Assembly (NCBI RefSeq): GCF_018223345.1
Contig: NZ_CP073587.1
Coordinates: 3,597,001 to 3,661,000, forward strand
Direction: 5' to 3'
Length of the DNA stretch: 64,000 nt
From: Shewanella yunxiaonensis
GTDB taxonomy: Bacteria > Pseudomonadota > Gammaproteobacteria > Enterobacterales > Shewanellaceae
Under the pieces are notes generated by a model that had not been told where the DNA came from, did not search any database, and was given only the letters and a program-made list of their open reading frames with translations. Numbering within the stretch: the stretch's first letter is position 1; each line of letters starts with the position of its first letter. The position numbers and the translations under genes were made by a program. Positions 44,583-53,559 of this stretch are shown one piece after another.

Positions 44583-44891
44583 GTGAAACGACTGTTATTT
44601 TATGTGGTATTTGCCTACGCCTGCTGGATGGTATGGCAACGGTTTGAAGGCAACAAAGTGTTTGTCACTCAATCGCCGCAATGGAAGCAAACCGTGATTG
44701 ACGAAGCCAGCAAATTGCCGGCTTATGGAGATCGCATGCCCGCAGCAACCCAATTTAAATGCGATGGTCGCCAGTATTGCTCGCAGATGCACTCACGCGC
44801 CGAAGCAGAATTTTTCCTCCACAATTGTCCCAACGTCAAAATGGATGGCGATGGTGATGGTATCCCCTGTGAAAATGACAGTCGCTGGTAA
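44583..44891 (+). CDS. Excalibur-domain small exported or anchored protein
   Basis: 102 residues, GTG start at 44583 with GGGAGA 7 bp upstream (a TTG one codon earlier is too close to it). N-terminal helix (about 3-18). The C-terminal excalibur domain has CSQMHSRAEAEFFLHNCP and the calcium-loop-like MDGDGDGIPCEND. The family is widespread and of unknown role. Confidence 0.85.
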   Translation: MKRLLFYVVFAYACWMVWQRFEGNKVFVTQSPQWKQTVIDEASKLPAYGDRMPAATQFKCDGRQYCSQMHSRAEAEFFLHNCPNVKMDGDGDGIPCENDSRW

Positions 44892-45019
44892 TCTACCGTC
44901 CTAAAAACGCTATGCTGTTTTAGCAATATTCAATGCGCTGACGTCGAGTCATTTTGTCCCGCCAACACAGTGTTCTGGTGGATAAATCCGTTTGATTTCA
45001 CACTTCTACATCCGCTAAT

Positions 45020-45038
45020 GAAAATGATAATAGATATC
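45020..45038 (+). promoter_or_regulatory. Fur box upstream of the PepSY operon
   Basis: GAAAATGATAATAGATATC matches 15 of 19 positions of the Fur consensus GATAATGATAATCATTATC by eye. It lies 86 bp before the first gene. It implies iron repression of the three-gene operon. Confidence 0.75.
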
Positions 45039-45123
45039 ATTTAATAACTACGGTTAATGTGCTACGTTAGCGCGCATTGTGATGATTTTCTGGCAACCAA
45101 GGCGTGCCAGTTAAGGAAATTAT

Positions 45124-45387
45124 ATGGGGTTTAGCGCGCTCATATTAATGATGCTGCTCGCAACGCTATTGCTTTACCTGAGCAGTAAACAACAGGCATT
45201 ACTCAGCGAACCGTTGGCAAAGGCACCTTATCGCTACCTAGCCTATATGCTGTTACTGACAACGCTGCTCGGCTGGAATCTTTTGCTAAGTACAACCGCT
45301 GCCTTCTTTCTGTGGCTGATGCTCTTAGGGACATGCTTGGGTATGGCACCGTTTGTCAGCTTACTGCGTGAGAGTCCGCTGAAATGA
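45124..45387 (+). CDS. Small membrane protein, DUF3325-like, iron-regulated operon
   Basis: 87 residues with three hydrophobic helices (about 2-20, 38-60, 62-80). It resembles the DUF3325 proteins found beside PepSY and siderophore-uptake genes; the match is weak. First gene after the Fur box. Overlaps the next gene by 4 bp. Confidence 0.68.
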   Translation: MGFSALILMMLLATLLLYLSSKQQALLSEPLAKAPYRYLAYMLLLTTLLGWNLLLSTTAAFFLWLMLLGTCLGMAPFVSLLRESPLK

Positions 45388-45665
45388 ATGAGCATGGCAA
45401 AATTCGTCCCGATTGGACCGGGAAAACACTCTGCGGATTGCTGTTAGGCTTCACATTCGCCTTAGCGTTAGTGGGATTATTCGCCTGGTTTGGCCCTGGG
45501 GGCATTGCGGCCAAAGATAAATATCAGGTCAATATGTGGCTACTAGCGCCCATCTGGCTGAGCATTCTCAGCTTTGTGTATTTTTTCCATTCATGGCGTC
45601 GAGCATTGCTTTGGCTCGGTAGTGTAAATCTGCTGGCCTGGGGCCTGCTAATTCTGCTGAGGTAA
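45384..45665 (+). CDS. Small membrane protein, DUF3649-like, iron-regulated operon
   Basis: 93 residues with three helices (about 15-38, 50-68, 72-92). Its position between a DUF3325-like gene and a PepSY gene under a Fur box suggests a DUF3649-type protein; sequence support is limited. Translationally coupled to the previous gene. Confidence 0.66.
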   Translation: MNEHGKIRPDWTGKTLCGLLLGFTFALALVGLFAWFGPGGIAAKDKYQVNMWLLAPIWLSILSFVYFFHSWRRALLWLGSVNLLAWGLLILLR

Positions 45666-45670
45666 AAACC

Positions 45671-47308
45671 ATGCAAATCCGCAGTGACGTTCTCCGGATC
45701 TATCAGAAGGTACATCTCTGGACCGGGATAACCGCTGGCATACTGCTGTTCATCTGCTTCTTTGCCGGCGCGTTAACCATGTTCAAACCACAATTATCAG
45801 CCTGGGCTTCACCCCCCACTGATATTTTGCCGCAGATTCCGGTGACACAAGTCGATACCCTGCTACAAAAAGCACTAGCCCAACACCCAGAGATCGGTAA
45901 AGGCTTTACGCTGCATCTCGATGATAACAAATATGCCCCACTGACCTGGTACCAATCTGGTGGCGGTCGTGAACTCAATTTAGATGCACAACAATGGCAA
46001 GCAACGTTGGATGAACAGGGCAAGCTGCTGACGCAAAAAGTGCAGCCCAGTCAGCTCGGGACATTGATCGATCAATTACATCGTACCGCAGGGATCCCAG
46101 GTGATGTTGGCCATGAGCAGCTCGGAGTGCTGGTGATGGGCATCGCCTCGATACTGTATTTTATGGCGTTAGTGTCAGGCGTGATTTTCTTGCTCCCGAC
46201 ATTAGTGAAAAATCTATTCGCGCTGCGTCAGAAAAAAGGAGCCAGTCGCTTCTGGCTGGACACACATAATTTGCTGGGGATTACCGCCTTACCCTTTCAC
46301 ATCGTCATCGCCATCACCGTCGTTGTGTTTGCATTTCATGATGTGTTTTACGATGCGCTGAGCGAATTTGTTTATGGTGAACGCCCGGTGTTCAACCGTG
46401 TCGCGCCATTAAAGCAGCCATTAGACATCTCACATTTACCCCTCCTCAGTGACATTATCGCGACTGCCAATCGTCATGCTCCCGGCTATCAAGCGCAATC
46501 ACTGACGTTTATGGGGCTCGACTCGCCCCGGCCCGCCGTGAGAATCGAAATGTATAACGAAGCCGCACTGATGCGTGGCCCCATCGCCGACTTTTTGTCG
46601 CTGCAACCCTATTCGCTGCAGCCACAATTCAGCACCTTCACGCCGGGTGAAACCGGACTTTGGGGACGGGTAGTCTCAGTATTCTTTGGTCTGCATTTTG
46701 GCAGCTTTGGCGGTATGCCTGGACGCTGGTTGTATTTTTTTATGGGGCTTAGCGGGGCCATGCTGTTTTACAGCGGCAATCTGCTATGGTTGGAAAAACG
46801 GCGCCAACAACAAAAAGGAACAACGCTCCCACAACAGCCACGAACAGTACGCTTGATGGCGGCAACCACCGTCGGCTGCTGTCTGGGTTCGGTGGCATCA
46901 GTCGCCATGACCCTGTTGGCAGCAAAATGGCTCCATGCCTGGGTAGACAACAGTAATTACGCTTATCTGTGGAGTTACTACCTGTGTTTCTTCGCTGCGG
47001 TCATATACAGCTTCTGGCGGGGAGCAGCGAGAGCCGCCATTCATCTGCTCAGACTAACAGCACTCGCCTGTGTTGCCATGCCACTGACGGCTATTGCCGC
47101 CACATGCTTTCCCACCCTTGGGATCTGGGCACCACAGACACTCTCTAACCTCATGGTGGAGTTAGTGGCCTTGTTATTTGCATTTGGCTGTTCATATAGT
47201 GCGCGTCTCACTTGCCAGCGCGCCTACCACGGGCCAGCAGACAGTATCTGGGCAATAGCGCCAAAAGCTAATGCTCAGTCAACAACCTCTAATGCCTCAG
47301 CTTGCTGA
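45671..47308 (+). CDS. PepSY-associated TM protein, candidate ferric-siderophore reductase
   Basis: 545 residues. Four helices typical of PepSY_TM (at about 15-40, 150-175, 195-225 and 355-375) enclose two periplasmic PepSY-like regions, with three or more additional helices after residue 400. Conserved His in KVHLWTG and DTHNLLG could bind haem. Members near iron genes are thought to reduce ferric siderophores at the inner membrane. Last gene of the Fur-controlled operon. No TonB receptor is nearby. Confidence 0.85.
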   Translation: MQIRSDVLRIYQKVHLWTGITAGILLFICFFAGALTMFKPQLSAWASPPTDILPQIPVTQVDTLLQKALAQHPEIGKGFTLHLDDNKYAPLTWYQSGGGRELNLDAQQWQATLDEQGKLLTQKVQPSQLGTLIDQLHRTAGIPGDVGHEQLGVLVMGIASILYFMALVSGVIFLLPTLVKNLFALRQKKGASRFWLDTHNLLGITALPFHIVIAITVVVFAFHDVFYDALSEFVYGERPVFNRVAPLKQPLDISHLPLLSDIIATANRHAPGYQAQSLTFMGLDSPRPAVRIEMYNEAALMRGPIADFLSLQPYSLQPQFSTFTPGETGLWGRVVSVFFGLHFGSFGGMPGRWLYFFMGLSGAMLFYSGNLLWLEKRRQQQKGTTLPQQPRTVRLMAATTVGCCLGSVASVAMTLLAAKWLHAWVDNSNYAYLWSYYLCFFAAVIYSFWRGAARAAIHLLRLTALACVAMPLTAIAATCFPTLGIWAPQTLSNLMVELVALLFAFGCSYSARLTCQRAYHGPADSIWAIAPKANAQSTTSNASAC

Positions 47309-47393
47309 GGCTGTTCCTTGGTAGCTGTCGGAAACGGGTCGAAAAAATACCCTTTAAACCATGAGATTGATGGCACTAGGCAATAACACATAA

Positions 47394-47419
47394 AAACCCC
47401 GACAGTTTAGACGGGGTTT
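47394..47419. terminator. Terminator between PepSY gene and convergent gene
   Basis: Perfect 8-bp stem AAACCCCG/CGGGGTTT with a 10-nt loop, between convergent genes. Confidence 0.75.
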
Positions 47420-47465
47420 CAAGTTAAATGAGTCACCGATAACGCAGTCGTACATCAACCGCTGT

Positions 47466-48020
47466 TTAATGGGCGGCCAGCACTAGCTGCCCTGCACCAA
47501 AAGCAAAATACCGAAAGCTGTTGGCCCCGGTAACCACAAATGCGATTTGATCTGGGTAGTCACGGCAAATCTGTTGTACCTCAACCTGACCGTGGTAATT
47601 GGCAGAGCCGGTGTTATCCAGAGAAAACGTCTCTGTAGATACCGTGACCGGCTCACCATACTGTCCGCGGGCATCGCACACAAACCGGCCCCGACGCAGG
47701 ATAGGATAAGTGCCTAAAGGCGCCCCTATCGGACTTTGAGCTGAAGGATTATTAGAAGCCCAAGACAAGTATTTGAACTGGATATCCACCTCCCCGCTAT
47801 CCAAATTAAACATCACTTTGCCGTCTTCAACCCAAAACCAGTTAGGGCTGGGAAAGAACTCGCCGACGACCAGATTGGGAGAATCCTCTTCCGCCTGTAC
47901 ACCGACGACGGCATTCCAACGTACGATTTCAGATTGAGCTAATCCTGAACCTAAGATCCCCAGTAACATCAACGCTGCTACGCTGAACGACCTGATGCCG
48001 CACATACAACGCCTCCGCAT
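47466..48020 (-). CDS. Exported protein of unknown function
   Basis: 184 residues. A signal peptide (about residues 10-28, hydrophobic core AALMLLGILGSGLA) follows a basic Cys-containing start, so a lipoprotein is unlikely. The mature part is beta-rich with two cysteines (FVCDARGQYG and QQICRDYPD) that may pair. No family recognised. Single gene, with a terminator on its 3' side shared with the PepSY operon. Confidence 0.7.
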   Translation of the reverse strand: MRRRCMCGIRSFSVAALMLLGILGSGLAQSEIVRWNAVVGVQAEEDSPNLVVGEFFPSPNWFWVEDGKVMFNLDSGEVDIQFKYLSWASNNPSAQSPIGAPLGTYPILRRGRFVCDARGQYGEPVTVSTETFSLDNTGSANYHGQVEVQQICRDYPDQIAFVVTGANSFRYFAFGAGQLVLAAH

Positions 48021-48386
48021 TAATCACTGACAATTGTTGCCATAATTCGCTCCACCACGTCCCTGGCAAACGACTGTCCTACTATTAATATTAGCTATTT
48101 CTTGGATATTAACCTGATAAAAAGTACGGTTAATAGTATAGGATTTTTAGGTCTTGGCATGGTTTTTAGCAAGTGCAGTGAGATGTTGTTTAAATCTGAA
48201 GACTTAGCATTGAATAATGTTATATATCATTATGTTAGTGTAAAATTTATCGTACATCTGACAACCAGGTTAATGCTAGAGGGATGGTGGAGCTGTTTGT
48301 GTTCGGCTGCGTTATCCATAGTGACCCTCAACGTTCTGAACCGGGCCACTAAAACGCCAGCGGCATTCACGTATGCTACGCGATTG
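48021..48386. other. Intergenic stretch, AT-rich, no supported gene
   Basis: 366 bp between two minus-strand genes, AT-rich at 48070-48260. A plus-strand frame covers part of it but runs far into the antisense of the AraC-type gene and has no recognisable features. Confidence 0.5.
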
Positions 48387-49271
48387 CTACTGCCATGCTT
48401 CCAACGTTTTAGCACAGCTACCGGGGCTCTGATTAAAGTAACGTTTGAACTCACGACTGAACTGGGCAGCACTCTCATAGCCCACACCAGTTGCCGCCTG
48501 CTTCACTTTAACCCCTTGCAACAGCAGCTCTCGCGCCCGGTTTAAGCGTAACTTTTTCAGGTACTGGATTGGTGAAGAGGAAGTGACTTCACGAAAACAG
48601 CGATGAAACGCTGAGCTGCTCATATTCACCAATGCCGCTAACTGTTCCACCTCGACCGTGTCACTGTAATGTCGGTGGATATACTGCAATGCTTTATCAA
48701 TGCGTGCTAAACGGCTATGTGCCGACGCCAACGCATATAAAGGTGCCGCATCTTCTGTCAGTAAAATCCGGAATAACAACTCCTGCACTATGCCCTCGCC
48801 TAACACACAAGCCTCGAGTGGCGATTGCAAGGTGTGCAACAGTCGTTCGATACAACATTCCAGCAGTTCATTGTTTTGCGCCAAAAACAGTCCGGGCTGA
48901 CGGCTGAGTTCCAACGTTACCGGTAGATTATGGTACTGGCTGAGCTGATGGATCACCCGACTCAGCAGTTGCGGGTCAATATCCACTATCATCACCAACG
49001 TGGGCTCTGCCGCGGAGGCAAAGGTCTCACACTCCACTGGCATCGGGACGGTCATCACCAGCGGCTTCTGCGCGTTATACTCCAGAATTTTGTCTTCAAG
49101 GTATAACCGCTTACATCCCTGTCCCACGATCATTATTCCTTGCCAATAGCACATCGGGCGACGGCTTTGGTAACTATCAGTGCGAAAGATACGGATCCCA
49201 GGCAACACTGTTGGGAAGGTTCCCGCCTTAGGTGCCAGCGCCGCCATTAGTCGTGCAATGTCAGACATCAT
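48387..49271 (-). CDS. yqhC: AraC-family regulator, YqhC-like
   Basis: 294 residues; a second ATG at 49268 has better spacing to AAGG and may be the true start. The N-terminal AraC_N domain (about 20-170) includes PMCYWQGIMIVGQGCKRLYLED. Two C-terminal helix-turn-helices follow (NMSSSAFHRCFREVTSSSPIQ; GYESAAQFSREFKRYF). Divergent from the YqhD gene, as yqhC is in E. coli, where it activates yqhD in response to aldehydes. Confidence 0.88.
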   Translation of the reverse strand: MMSDIARLMAALAPKAGTFPTVLPGIRIFRTDSYQSRRPMCYWQGIMIVGQGCKRLYLEDKILEYNAQKPLVMTVPMPVECETFASAAEPTLVMIVDIDPQLLSRVIHQLSQYHNLPVTLELSRQPGLFLAQNNELLECCIERLLHTLQSPLEACVLGEGIVQELLFRILLTEDAAPLYALASAHSRLARIDKALQYIHRHYSDTVEVEQLAALVNMSSSAFHRCFREVTSSSPIQYLKKLRLNRARELLLQGVKVKQAATGVGYESAAQFSREFKRYFNQSPGSCAKTLEAWQ

Positions 49272-49450
49272 TTTTCCTTCTCAGAAGAACTGCGACAGAA
49301 TTAAGCATTATTTAAGCACTAAATTCATCATAGATGACAGCTCATGATAGGAATAGGCATAAATTGACCAGCAATGGGTATGGCGATTCTCACACAAAGG
49401 ATTACCATGGCCCCCTGTAAAATTCGCATCTGCAAAATGGAGAACTTTCC

Positions 49451-50608
49451 ATGTTCAATTTTGATTATCGCAACCCAACCCATATTGTTTTCGGCAAAGA
49501 TCGCCTTGCCGAAATCGATAAACTGGTACCACAGCAGGCACGGGTACTGGTGTTATATGGTGGTGGCAGCGTGAAAAAATTTGGCACGCTTGACGCAGTA
49601 ACAAAGGCATTGGGCAATCGTCACGTCGTCGAATTTGGCGGGATTGAAGCCAACCCACGCTATGAAACTCTGATGAAAGCCGCTGTCATCGCCAAAGCCG
49701 AGCATATCGACTTTCTGCTGGCGGTTGGCGGTGGCTCGGTCATGGATGGCACCAAATTTGTTGCCTTAGCAACTCACTTTGAAGGTGATACTGCCACCTT
49801 ATTGTGGAACGGGACAGCGGCGGTCGACAGCAGCAAAATCCTGCCATTAGCCACAGTCGCAACCCTGCCTGCCACCGGTTCTGAAATGAATGCCTTTGCC
49901 GTGGTCAGTCACCCGAAAGGTAAATTTGGCGTGCATCATCCGCAGTGTTATCCACAATTTTCGGTACTGGATCCAAGCCTTACCTTCACTCTGCCGAAAA
50001 TCCAGGTGGCCAATGGGGTGGTTGATGCATTTGTGCATGTCTGCGAACAGTATGTCACTTATGCTGCAGACGCCCGCATTCAGGACCGCTTTGCCGAAGG
50101 CATTTTGCAGACATTAATCGAAGTTGGCGCAGTAACTGTTGCTAACCCTGAAGATTATGACGCCCGCGCCAACCTGGTATGGGCTGCGACCAATGCCCTC
50201 AATGGGCTGATTGGCACTGGTGTTCCTCAGGACTGGGCAACCCATATGATTGGTCATGAACTCACCGCACGTTTCGGCATCGACCATGCCCAAACACTGG
50301 CGATCGTTATGCCATCCCTGTGGCAAGTCTGCCGCGAACAAAAGCGCACCAAACTGCTGCAATATGGTGAGCGCGTGTGGCATATCACGGAAGGTAGCGA
50401 AGATGAACGGATTGACGCCGCGATTAGCAAAACTCGCGAATTCTTTGAAAGTCTTGGCATTAAAACCCGGTTACGGGACTATGATGCGGCCAAGGCGGAC
50501 ATCAACGACATCATCGCAGCACTGGAAGCCCACCACATGACTAAGCTCGGCGAGCATCAGACTATTACCCCTGCAGTTAGCCGGCAGATATTAGAATTGG
50601 CTTGGTAA
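49451..50608 (+). CDS. yqhD: YqhD-type NADPH-dependent aldehyde reductase (Fe-ADH family)
   Basis: 385 residues (387 in E. coli). Nucleotide-binding GGGSVMDGTKF, substrate-side LPATGSEMN, and metal ligands in VVDAFVHVCEQYV (Asp, His), IGHELTARFGIDHAQ (two His). It reduces reactive aldehydes to alcohols using NADPH. Likely induced by the divergent YqhC-like regulator. Confidence 0.94.
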   Translation: MFNFDYRNPTHIVFGKDRLAEIDKLVPQQARVLVLYGGGSVKKFGTLDAVTKALGNRHVVEFGGIEANPRYETLMKAAVIAKAEHIDFLLAVGGGSVMDGTKFVALATHFEGDTATLLWNGTAAVDSSKILPLATVATLPATGSEMNAFAVVSHPKGKFGVHHPQCYPQFSVLDPSLTFTLPKIQVANGVVDAFVHVCEQYVTYAADARIQDRFAEGILQTLIEVGAVTVANPEDYDARANLVWAATNALNGLIGTGVPQDWATHMIGHELTARFGIDHAQTLAIVMPSLWQVCREQKRTKLLQYGERVWHITEGSEDERIDAAISKTREFFESLGIKTRLRDYDAAKADINDIIAALEAHHMTKLGEHQTITPAVSRQILELAW

Positions 50609-50625
50609 CTCGCTGAATGATGCCA

Positions 50626-50664
50626 CAACAAAAAAGCAGGAGATAACACCTGCTTTTTTTGTTG
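50626..50664. terminator. Bidirectional terminator after yqhD
   Basis: Long stem CAACAAAAAAGCAGG (50626-50640)/CCTGCTTTTTTTGTTG (50649-50664) with one bulge and an 8-nt loop, between convergent genes. Confidence 0.88.
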
Positions 50665-50676
50665 GACCACGGTATC

Positions 50677-51081
50677 TTATTTTGCAGCTTTGGGGGCGGG
50701 AGCGGGTGCTTTATCTGGCTGAGCGTGCCATCCCATACCTTTGCCCATTACGCCTGGATTCCCGCCACAACTACCGCGCATCGCAAAGCCTTCGCCTCGG
50801 CGATGATTTCCATGCATGGCGAAATGTTGACCTCGGCCACCGTTTGCCTGCATCTGCTGCATCCATTGCTGACGCGCCTGTGGATTATTGCGCATCATTT
50901 GGTGCCGTTGCTGCATGGCCTGCGGATCGCGATGCATACCTTGCATGGTCTGGTAGTTGCCATTCATCATGCCGTTGCCATATCCCATGTTGCCATCGCC
51001 CATGTTACCCCAGTGCGCATAAGCGCCAGCAGATACGGTCAGGGCAGTTACAATCAAAGCAGCGCTAAATAAGGTTTTCAT
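50677..51081 (-). CDS. Small periplasmic Met/His/Gly/Gln-rich protein
   Basis: 134 residues from the ATG at 51081, chosen for GGAG 7 bp upstream and a clean signal peptide (MKTLFSAALIVTALTVSAGAYA). The mature protein is dominated by Met, His, Gln and Gly (GNMGDGNMGYGNGMMNGNY; MQQRHQMMRNN), with one Cys (RGSCGGN) and a Pro/Ala/Lys tail. Such composition suits Cu(I) or Ag(I) binding. It faces a divergent two-component system whose kinase also has a Met-rich periplasmic segment. Confidence 0.75.
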   Translation of the reverse strand: MKTLFSAALIVTALTVSAGAYAHWGNMGDGNMGYGNGMMNGNYQTMQGMHRDPQAMQQRHQMMRNNPQARQQWMQQMQANGGRGQHFAMHGNHRRGEGFAMRGSCGGNPGVMGKGMGWHAQPDKAPAPAPKAAK

Positions 51082-51160
51082 ATTGATTCTCCTATTACTG
51101 TGTACGGTTGTATTACAGCAAGAACCCACCAGTAATGTGTGTCGCAAATCCTTTCGTTTC

Positions 51161-51192
51161 TGACAAATGGTGACAATCCGGAGAACTGACAA
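51161..51192 (+). promoter_or_regulatory. TGACAA direct repeats, likely response-regulator sites
   Basis: TGACAA at 51161, 51171 and 51187. The first pair is spaced exactly 10 bp, the usual tandem geometry for OmpR/PhoB-family regulators. Located in the 178-bp gap between the Met-rich gene and the divergent response-regulator gene. Confidence 0.55.
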
Positions 51193-51259
51193 ACTTTGCC
51201 ACACTTTTCGCCATAATCTGTATATAGTAATGACTGAAAGAGGTAGCTAAGAGGTTGAA

Positions 51260-51985
51260 ATGGAACGGGCTTATCAGATACTAGTCGTTGATGATCACAA
51301 AGATATCCGTGACTTACTACAGCGTTTCCTGCAACAACATGGCTTGCGCGTAGTGACGGCTGCCGATGGTGTTGATATGTACAAACAGATGTCAGCGCAA
51401 CGTTTTGACCTGCTCATTCTGGATCTGATGTTACCGGGTAAAGACGGCGTCACGCTTTGCCGGGAAATCCGCGCGGAGAGTAATATCCCCATCATCATGC
51501 TGACGGCATTAGGTGAAGAAATTGACCGGATTGTCGGCCTCGAAGTTGGTGCTGACGATTACGTGCCAAAACCATTCAATCCTCGGGAACTGTTAGCCCG
51601 AATAAAATCGGTGTTGCGGCGCCATTTTGCGATTCCTAATGTGGAAGAGCTGGCAACCGCAAGCCCTAGTCTCTACATTTTTGACCATTGGCAGCTCAAC
51701 ACCACCACTCGCGAACTCAAAGATCCGGCGGATGCGCTAGTGGCACTGACCTCCACCGAATTCACTATGCTGCTGGCATTTCTATCGCACCCGAATGTTG
51801 TCTTAAGCCGCGAGGATTTGTTGAAGCTGGTGCAGGGACGTGGAGCGGATGTGTATGATCGTGCGATAGACACCTTGATCAGCCGATTACGCAAGAAAAT
51901 TGAACAAGACCCGAAACAACCCAAATTAATTAAAACCATCTGGGGCGGCGGCTACCAATTTAGCTGCGAGGTGACACATGGTTAA
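51260..51985 (+). CDS. OmpR-family response regulator
   Basis: 241 residues. Receiver domain with DD (11-12), phosphoacceptor D55 (LILDLMLPG), T (LTALG) and K (PKPF), then an OmpR-type winged helix (about 135-238, ending TIWGGGYQFS). Overlaps the kinase gene by 8 bp. Its target is probably the divergent Met-rich gene. Confidence 0.92.
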   Translation: MERAYQILVVDDHKDIRDLLQRFLQQHGLRVVTAADGVDMYKQMSAQRFDLLILDLMLPGKDGVTLCREIRAESNIPIIMLTALGEEIDRIVGLEVGADDYVPKPFNPRELLARIKSVLRRHFAIPNVEELATASPSLYIFDHWQLNTTTRELKDPADALVALTSTEFTMLLAFLSHPNVVLSREDLLKLVQGRGADVYDRAIDTLISRLRKKIEQDPKQPKLIKTIWGGGYQFSCEVTHG

Positions 51986-53438
51986 CTGGTATCAACGGCA
52001 GAAGCTTATTCACCAAATCGGTTTGGTGATCCTGATTGGCTTTGCCGTGAGTTTTTGCCTGACCTTGTTTCTGCTATCGTATGACAAATCACAGCGCCTG
52101 AGCCAACTGTCGGTATCGGGGGCGTTACAACGCGTCATTTCCATTGCTGATACCCTTGAACAAACCTCAGACGCTCTGCATGACTCTATTTTAAAAGCCA
52201 GCAGCAGTTCTGATCTGCAGTTATCACTTACCGATAAACCGCGGGTAGAAAGTCAGCAAAATTCCAGCGATATGGCACAGCGACTGCTGCAACGTCTTAA
52301 CGCCGCCGGTATTCAGGAGGCACATATTGCGCTGGTCTCACAAGCAGAACGCCCGCTGATGGATCTGTCATCGCGGGACATGAACGCCATGCATCGGTCG
52401 ATGATGGACAACGATTCCACGAGGAATGGCATGATGGGTGGCAACCAGAGTCGGCGCGAACCACGCTATGGTCGGGGTGTAAGGCTGAATTACAGCGCCA
52501 CCGTTGACGGCTCAGTGAAACTGAGCTCCGGCAAGTGGCTTAACTTTTCTTCCGGTATTGAAAACGATATCACCCATTGGTCCACCAGCGTGTTGATTGC
52601 GCTCGCCAGTGTCATGTTGCTAACGGTGTTGATATCACTATTCATTGTCCGCCGCGCACTCAAACCGATTAGCGAACTGGGTCAGGCGGCACAAGCCTTT
52701 GCCCGCAACAAGCAGGTCCATGAAGTCAGCAATGACGGCCCTCGTGACCTAATGCCAACCATCGACGCATTCAACGATATGCAACATCAGGTCACTGATT
52801 ACATTAGCGAACGAACCAAACTGCTGGCGGCGATTTCCCACGACTTACGAACTCCCCTCACCAGCCTGCGGTTGCGAGTGGAATTTATTGAAGAGGGAGA
52901 AGACAAACAACAGCTGTTGCGCACCATCAACACCATGGACAGCATGCTGACTGCGACCATGCGCTTCGCCAAAAATGATGCGGAAAAAGAAGCGCGGCAG
53001 ATGACCAACATTGACAGCTTGTTGCAGACCATCGTCGATGAATATGATGAAAAAGGTGTGGCAATCCACTATCAGGCGCAAGATGGCCTAACCGGTAACA
53101 TTCCGCCACTAAGCGTGCGGCGTATGACTGAAAATCTCCTCAACAATGCGATTCAGTATGCTGGCAACGATGCCCAAATCGCCCTGTCTGCGCTGCGGGA
53201 TGCTGACAATCTTACGATCTGTGTCAGCGATAATGGTGTTGGTATTCCCGCCGATAAGTTGCAGGAAGTCGTTAAACCTTTTGCCCGGCTTAATGAGGCC
53301 CGAGACACCGAAGGTTCCAATGTCGGCCTGGGTCTGGCAATCACCCACTCATTGGCAACGGCTTATGGTGGCAGCCTGACGTTAGCGGCTAATCAACCCC
53401 ACGGCTTAAAAGCCACTATCAGCCTGAGTCTGAGCTAA
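51978..53438 (+). CDS. Sensor histidine kinase with Met-rich periplasmic segment
   Basis: 486 residues. Helix 1 (about 12-34), a periplasmic domain (about 35-200) containing a Met/Asp/Arg-rich stretch (about 128-153, eight Met), helix 2 (about 203-224), HAMP, phosphoacceptor H288 (AAISHDLRTPLTSLRLR) and an ATPase domain (SDNGVGI; NVGLGLAI). EnvZ/CpxA-like build. The Met-rich loop hints at copper sensing, as does the divergent Met-rich protein. Confidence 0.9.
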   Translation: MVNWYQRQKLIHQIGLVILIGFAVSFCLTLFLLSYDKSQRLSQLSVSGALQRVISIADTLEQTSDALHDSILKASSSSDLQLSLTDKPRVESQQNSSDMAQRLLQRLNAAGIQEAHIALVSQAERPLMDLSSRDMNAMHRSMMDNDSTRNGMMGGNQSRREPRYGRGVRLNYSATVDGSVKLSSGKWLNFSSGIENDITHWSTSVLIALASVMLLTVLISLFIVRRALKPISELGQAAQAFARNKQVHEVSNDGPRDLMPTIDAFNDMQHQVTDYISERTKLLAAISHDLRTPLTSLRLRVEFIEEGEDKQQLLRTINTMDSMLTATMRFAKNDAEKEARQMTNIDSLLQTIVDEYDEKGVAIHYQAQDGLTGNIPPLSVRRMTENLLNNAIQYAGNDAQIALSALRDADNLTICVSDNGVGIPADKLQEVVKPFARLNEARDTEGSNVGLGLAITHSLATAYGGSLTLAANQPHGLKATISLSLS

Positions 53439-53559
53439 ATCCACGGCTATCAAACCGCGAATAAAGACTTCTATCTCCGTTTTGTGATCCTTTCGCTACC
53501 CAAACGGCTCACCAGGCTGCAGTCTGGTGACTTTTCCACAACCGCTATGGAGAGAAAGG

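Noticed and set aside
48102..48545. 147-codon plus-strand frame downstream of the AraC-type gene
   Set aside because: Its second half is antisense to the conserved helix-turn-helix of the AraC regulator, and the first half lies in AT-rich intergenic DNA with no ribosome-binding site.
50682..51072. Two overlapping plus-strand frames opposite the second Met-rich gene
   Set aside because: Shadows of its biased codon use. The minus-strand frame has a signal peptide and ribosome-binding site.
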